From positions 434,001 through 498,000 of the forward strand of contig DASRBI010000008.1 of the NCBI GenBank assembly GCA_035685165.1: a stretch of 64,000 bases of DNA, in the 5' to 3' direction. Both the position numbers and the translations under genes were made by a program. The notes under the pieces are model-generated. The model had not been told where the DNA came from. It searched no databases and saw only the letters and a program-made list of their open reading frames with translations. This document shows positions 58,638 to 64,000 of this stretch, in pieces (position 1 is the stretch's first letter; each line of letters starts with the position of its first letter). This DNA is from DATFDN01 sp035685165. GTDB taxonomy: Bacteria; Pseudomonadota; Alphaproteobacteria; Acetobacterales; Acetobacteraceae.

Positions 58638-58907
58638 ATGTCGATTACGGCCGAGCGCCGCACGGCGCTGATTTCCGACTACGCGCGGAAGCCGGGCGAT
58701 ACCGGCAGCGCCGAAGTCCAAGTGGCAATCCTTTCGGAGCGTATCGGCAACCTGACCGAGCACCTTAAGACCCACGCCAAGGACTTCCACAGCCGCCGCG
58801 GCCTGCTGATGCTGGTCGGCCGCCGGCGCCGCCTGCTCGATTACCTGAAGAACAAGGACAAGGGCCGTTACGAGTCCCTGATCGAGCGTCTGAACCTCCG
58901 CCGCTGA
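58638..58907 (+). CDS. rpsO: 30S ribosomal protein S15 (89 aa)
   Basis: A primary 16S-binding protein of the small subunit. The sequence has the family length and blocks: ALISDYARKPGDTGSAEVQV, NLTEHLKTHAKDFHSRRGLL and RRRRLLDYLKNKDKGRYESL. AAGGAG precedes the ATG. It stands directly before pnp, a conserved order. The truB and rbfA genes that often precede rpsO are absent here. Confidence 0.97.
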   Translation: MSITAERRTALISDYARKPGDTGSAEVQVAILSERIGNLTEHLKTHAKDFHSRRGLLMLVGRRRRLLDYLKNKDKGRYESLIERLNLRR

Positions 58908-58943
58908 ATCGCGGCGGACAACCTCACTTCCCGCCGCCGCGAT
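58908..58943 (+). terminator. Hairpin after rpsO
   Basis: ATCGCGGCGG (58908-58917) and CCGCCGCGAT (58934-58943) are a perfect 10-bp inverted repeat starting right at the rpsO stop. In other bacteria the rpsO-pnp gap carries hairpins that end transcription partly or are cut by RNase III. The rest of the gap to 59212 shows no gene. Confidence 0.55.
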
Positions 58944-59212
58944 CCCATATCGGGGCGGTCGGGAGCCGACCCCTAGCGCCATGGTGGCGTGAGGGCACCG
59001 GGGCCACAGGCCTCAAACGTCGCGTCACGCGGCGGACCATGCACCGCCTGTCCGGAGCCCGCCCGGGAGCCGCGACGGCGTTTCCGGCCACACGGCCCGC
59101 GGCCTGCGCTCGTCGCAGCCCGCGCCCCCTGTGACCCGAGGCGCCGTCTCCCATGGGAGCCGGGGCTGATCGGGAGTTGTCCGCCGATGCCGCGCGCATC
59201 GAAGGACGACGC

Positions 59213-61444
<2,232 letters not shown>

Positions 61445-61464
61445 CGCGGCAACGACTCCCCGCC

Positions 61465-61542
61465 ATGCCCCTCCCCCGCGCAGGCGGGGGCAGCGGGCAT
61501 CCGCGAGCCGTGCGTGGATCCCCGCTTGCGCGGGAATGGCGG
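61465..61542. repeat. Two palindromic intergenic elements after pnp
   Basis: A nested palindrome spans 61465-61500 (outer ATGCCC/GGGCAT, inner CCCCCGC/GCGGGGG). It is followed by GTGGATCCCCGCTTGCGCGG (61514-61533), whose CCCGC/GCGGG hairpin looks like the dispersed REP-type elements found in many proteobacterial genomes. They may stabilise the pnp 3' end. Confidence 0.5.
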
Positions 61543-61583
61543 GATGGGGCTAGTTGGGCGGGAAGCAGATAAAGCCGGCTGCG

Positions 61584-62996
61584 ATGAAACCAATCAACGC
61601 GATCCTAATGGGCGGGCGGGAAATCCTGCCGCTGGTCGAAGGCGGCAAGGGCGTTGCCATCTCCAACGGCATCACGTCGGGCCACTGGGCCGCGGCGGGC
61701 GGCATCGGCACGTTCAGCGCCGTCAACGCCGACAGCTATGACGAGCAGGGCCGCGTCATCCCGCAAATCTATCACGGCAAGACGCGCCGCGAGCGGCACG
61801 AGGAGCTGATCGCGTACGCGATCCGCGGTGCCGTGACGCAGGCGCGCCGCGCCTACGAGATCGCCGGCGGCAAGGGGCGCATCCACGCCAACATCCTGTG
61901 GGAAATGGCCGGCGCCGAGCGCGTCATCACCGGCGCGCTGGAACAAGCCAAGGGCTTGATCCAGGGCATCACCTGCGGCGCCGGGATGCCGTACCGCCTG
62001 TCCGACATCGCTGCCCGTTTCGGCGTGCACTACTATCCGATCGTCTCCTCGGCACGCGCCTTCAACGCCCTCTGGCGCCGCGCCTATCACAAGGCGGCCG
62101 AGTGGCTCGGCGGCGTGGTATACGAGGACCCGTGGCTCGCCGGCGGCCATAACGGGCTTTCCAACAGCGAGGATCCCGAGAAGCCGGAAGACCCGTTCCC
62201 GCGCGTACTCGCGCTCCGCAAGGTCATGCGCGAGGTGGGGCTCGCCGAGACGCCGATCATCATGGCTGGCGGCGTCTGGTGGCTGGAGGAATGGGAGGAC
62301 TGGATCGACAATCCCGATCTCGGCCCGATGGCTTTCCAGTTCGGCACCCGTCCGCTGCTGACGGTGGAAAGCCCGATCGGCGATGCGTGGAAGCGTCGCC
62401 TGCCCACGCTGCAGGAAGGCGACGTGTTCCTCAATCGCTTCAGCCCGACGGGGTTTTATTCGAGCGCGGTCAACAACAGCTTCATCAAGGAGCTGCGCGG
62501 CCGCAGCGAGCGGCAGGTCGCCTATGTGACCGAGCCCGTAGGCGAGCACGTCGCCGAATACGGCGTCGGTCCGCGCAAGCGCCGCGTCTATCTGACTCAT
62601 CCCGATCTCGGCCGGGTGCGCGGCTGGGAGGCGCAGGGCTTCACCGAGGCACTGCGGACACCGGATTCGACGCTGATCTTCGTCACGCCCGAGAAGGCGC
62701 GCGAGATCCAGGCCGACCAGGTGGCCTGCATGGGCTGCCTCAGCCAGTGCCGGTTCTCCAACTGGAGCCAGCATCCGCCGGACTTTTCCACCGACAAGCG
62801 CCCCGATCCGCGCAGCTACTGCATCCAGAAAACGCTCCAGGCCGCCGCCCATCGCTCCGACGACGCCGACGTGCTAGAGCACAATCTGATGTTCAGCGGC
62901 CACAACGCCTTCCGCTTCGGGCACGATCCGTTCTATTCCAACGGCTTCATCCCGACGGTGAAGCAGCTCTTCGAGCGCATCCTGACCGGGCGCTGA
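61584..62996 (+). CDS. Nitronate monooxygenase family flavoprotein (470 aa)
   Basis: An FMN-dependent TIM-barrel enzyme of the 2-nitropropane dioxygenase type. It has NGITSGHWAAAGGIGTFSAV near the start, GGHNGLSNSEDPEKPEDPFP, and the IIMAGGVWWLEEW and MAFQFGTRPLLT strands expected at the FMN site. The C-terminal 130 residues are beyond the usual barrel and hold a cysteine group CMGCLSQC plus SYCIQ, which may bind an iron-sulfur cluster. ATG at 61584 is the first good start. A metY-type gene follows 26 bases later. Confidence 0.8.
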   Translation: MKPINAILMGGREILPLVEGGKGVAISNGITSGHWAAAGGIGTFSAVNADSYDEQGRVIPQIYHGKTRRERHEELIAYAIRGAVTQARRAYEIAGGKGRIHANILWEMAGAERVITGALEQAKGLIQGITCGAGMPYRLSDIAARFGVHYYPIVSSARAFNALWRRAYHKAAEWLGGVVYEDPWLAGGHNGLSNSEDPEKPEDPFPRVLALRKVMREVGLAETPIIMAGGVWWLEEWEDWIDNPDLGPMAFQFGTRPLLTVESPIGDAWKRRLPTLQEGDVFLNRFSPTGFYSSAVNNSFIKELRGRSERQVAYVTEPVGEHVAEYGVGPRKRRVYLTHPDLGRVRGWEAQGFTEALRTPDSTLIFVTPEKAREIQADQVACMGCLSQCRFSNWSQHPPDFSTDKRPDPRSYCIQKTLQAAAHRSDDADVLEHNLMFSGHNAFRFGHDPFYSNGFIPTVKQLFERILTGR

Positions 62997-63022
62997 CGGA
63001 CGAAATCAGGGGGGAGACAAAA

Positions 63023-64000
63023 ATGAGCAACCGGCCGCTGCATCCCGAAACGCTTGCCCTGCACGCCGGCTGGCGGCGCGATGAGGCCACGCACGCAGTG
63101 GCGGTGCCGATCTACCAGACCACCTCTTATCAGTTCGATAGCGCCGAGAACGCGGCCAACCTGTTCGCGCTCAAGGAGCTCGGCAACATCTACACCCGCA
63201 TCATGAACCCTACGGCCGATGCGTTCGAGAAGCGCATCGCGGCGCTGGAGGGCGGGGTGGCGGCGCTGGCGCTCGCCTCGGGCCAGGCGGCGAGCGCGTT
63301 CTGCATGCAGAACGTCGCTCGCGCGGGCGACAACATCGTCGCCTCCACCGATCTCTACGGCGGCACCTGGAACCTGTTCGCCAACACTCTCAAGGACCAG
63401 GGGATCGAGTGCCGCTTCGTCGATCCAACCGATCCCGAGGCGTTCGCCCGCGCGACCGACGACCGCACGCGCGCCTATTACGCCGAGACGCTGCCCAATC
63501 CGAAGCTGATCCCGTTCCCGATCGAGGAAGTGGCGACTATCGGCCGCAAATTCGGCATCCCGTTGGTGATGGACAATACCGCCTGCCCGCTGCTGGTACG
63601 CCCGTTCGACTATGGCGCGGCGGTGGTGATGTACTCGACCACCAAATATATCGGCGGCCACGGCACCAGCATCGGCGGCGTGGTGATCGACGGCGGCAAT
63701 TTCGACTGGGAAGCGCACGCCGAGCGCCAGCCGGCGCTGAACACGCCCGACCCGAGCTATCATGGCGCGGTCTGGAGCCAGGCGGTGAAGCCACTCGGCC
63801 CGATCGCTTACATTTTGAAAATGCGTGTCACCCTGCTGCGCGATCTCGGCGCGGCGATGAGCCCGTTCAACGCCTTCCTGTTCCTGCAAGGCTTGGAGAC
63901 GCTGCCGCTTCGGATGCGCGAGCATTCGAAAAACACGCGCGCGGTGGCCGATTTCCTCGCCACCCGCCGCGACGTGACGCGCGTGATCCATCCCTCGCAT
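63023..64000 (+). CDS. metY: O-acetylhomoserine aminocarboxypropyltransferase, partial (first 326 codons)
   Basis: A PLP-dependent Cys/Met metabolism enzyme that makes homocysteine from O-acetylhomoserine and sulfide. The start is TLALHAGWRRDEATHAVAVP, and family blocks YTRIMNPTADAFEKRIAALE, ALASGQAASAF and TDLYGGTWNLF are present. The PLP lysine is K in MYSTTKYIGGHGT. The gene runs off the window end with no stop. GGGGGAG precedes the ATG. It is probably cotranscribed with the flavoprotein gene and links to the cysD-cysNC sulfate pathway in metabolism, not in position. Confidence 0.92.
   Translation, partial: MSNRPLHPETLALHAGWRRDEATHAVAVPIYQTTSYQFDSAENAANLFALKELGNIYTRIMNPTADAFEKRIAALEGGVAALALASGQAASAFCMQNVARAGDNIVASTDLYGGTWNLFANTLKDQGIECRFVDPTDPEAFARATDDRTRAYYAETLPNPKLIPFPIEEVATIGRKFGIPLVMDNTACPLLVRPFDYGAAVVMYSTTKYIGGHGTSIGGVVIDGGNFDWEAHAERQPALNTPDPSYHGAVWSQAVKPLGPIAYILKMRVTLLRDLGAAMSPFNAFLFLQGLETLPLRMREHSKNTRAVADFLATRRDVTRVIHPSH

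Overview
The window is gene-dense, GC-rich chromosomal DNA, almost certainly from an alphaproteobacterium. Supporting signs are a PopZ-type polar organiser directly before valS, a three-part PntA1/PntA2/PntB transhydrogenase, a CysN-CysC fusion, and the run SUV3-type helicase, S4 protein, 7Fe ferredoxin FdxA, CarD. A Rhodospirillales-like or Sphingomonadales-like host is the best guess, but the sequence alone does not settle the order. No rRNA, tRNA, CRISPR array, phage or intact insertion sequence was found.

Layout. 0.1-8 kb: gamma-glutamyltransferase, an SDR linked to a polyamine-type binding protein and ABC ATPase (no permease), a YjbQ-family protein, a class III CoA-transferase, queC and a CBS-domain protein. 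8.0-8.6 kb: a 23-codon ORF with an extreme Shine-Dalgarno sequence, a hairpin, and a decayed gene remnant. 8.6-16 kb: cysD-cysNC for sulfate activation, diverging from helicase, S4 protein, fdxA and carD. 16-20 kb: a Na/Pi cotransporter-like protein and four small opposite-strand genes, mostly for secreted or lipid-anchored proteins. 20-23.5 kb: a coupled TPP enzyme, 3-hydroxyacyl-CoA dehydrogenase and SDR.

23.5-34 kb is an exosortase A (XrtA)/PEP-CTERM exopolysaccharide locus. One minus-strand operon encodes an export lipoprotein, chain-length regulator, tyrosine autokinase, outer-membrane protein, ATPase, deacetylase, exosortase and a Nudix hydrolase. A divergent priming glycosyltransferase lies beside it. 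A likely XrtA substrate with a C-terminal PEP motif is encoded separately at 52.6 kb. After htpG and an orphan binding protein, 37-45 kb carries a fatty-acid-hydroxylase-type protein, a GntR regulator, an alcohol dehydrogenase, an SDR, pntA1-pntA2-pntB and mmsA.

45-64 kb holds a degenerate vapBC-like remnant, asd, a hydroxyacid dehydrogenase, tolC-popZ-valS, the PEP-CTERM gene, a PanE-like reductase, a hotdog protein coupled to a stand-alone Lrp-type ligand domain, a second TPP enzyme, a 0.78-kb stretch with no convincing gene, rpsO-pnp, a nitronate-monooxygenase-like flavoprotein, and the start of a metY-type gene cut by the window end. The most unusual signals are the 16S-tail-complementary leader ORF at 8.1-8.2 kb, the Nudix gene coupled to xrtA, the small envelope gene cluster at 18-20 kb, and the palindromic promoters near 37.98 and 56.09 kb.
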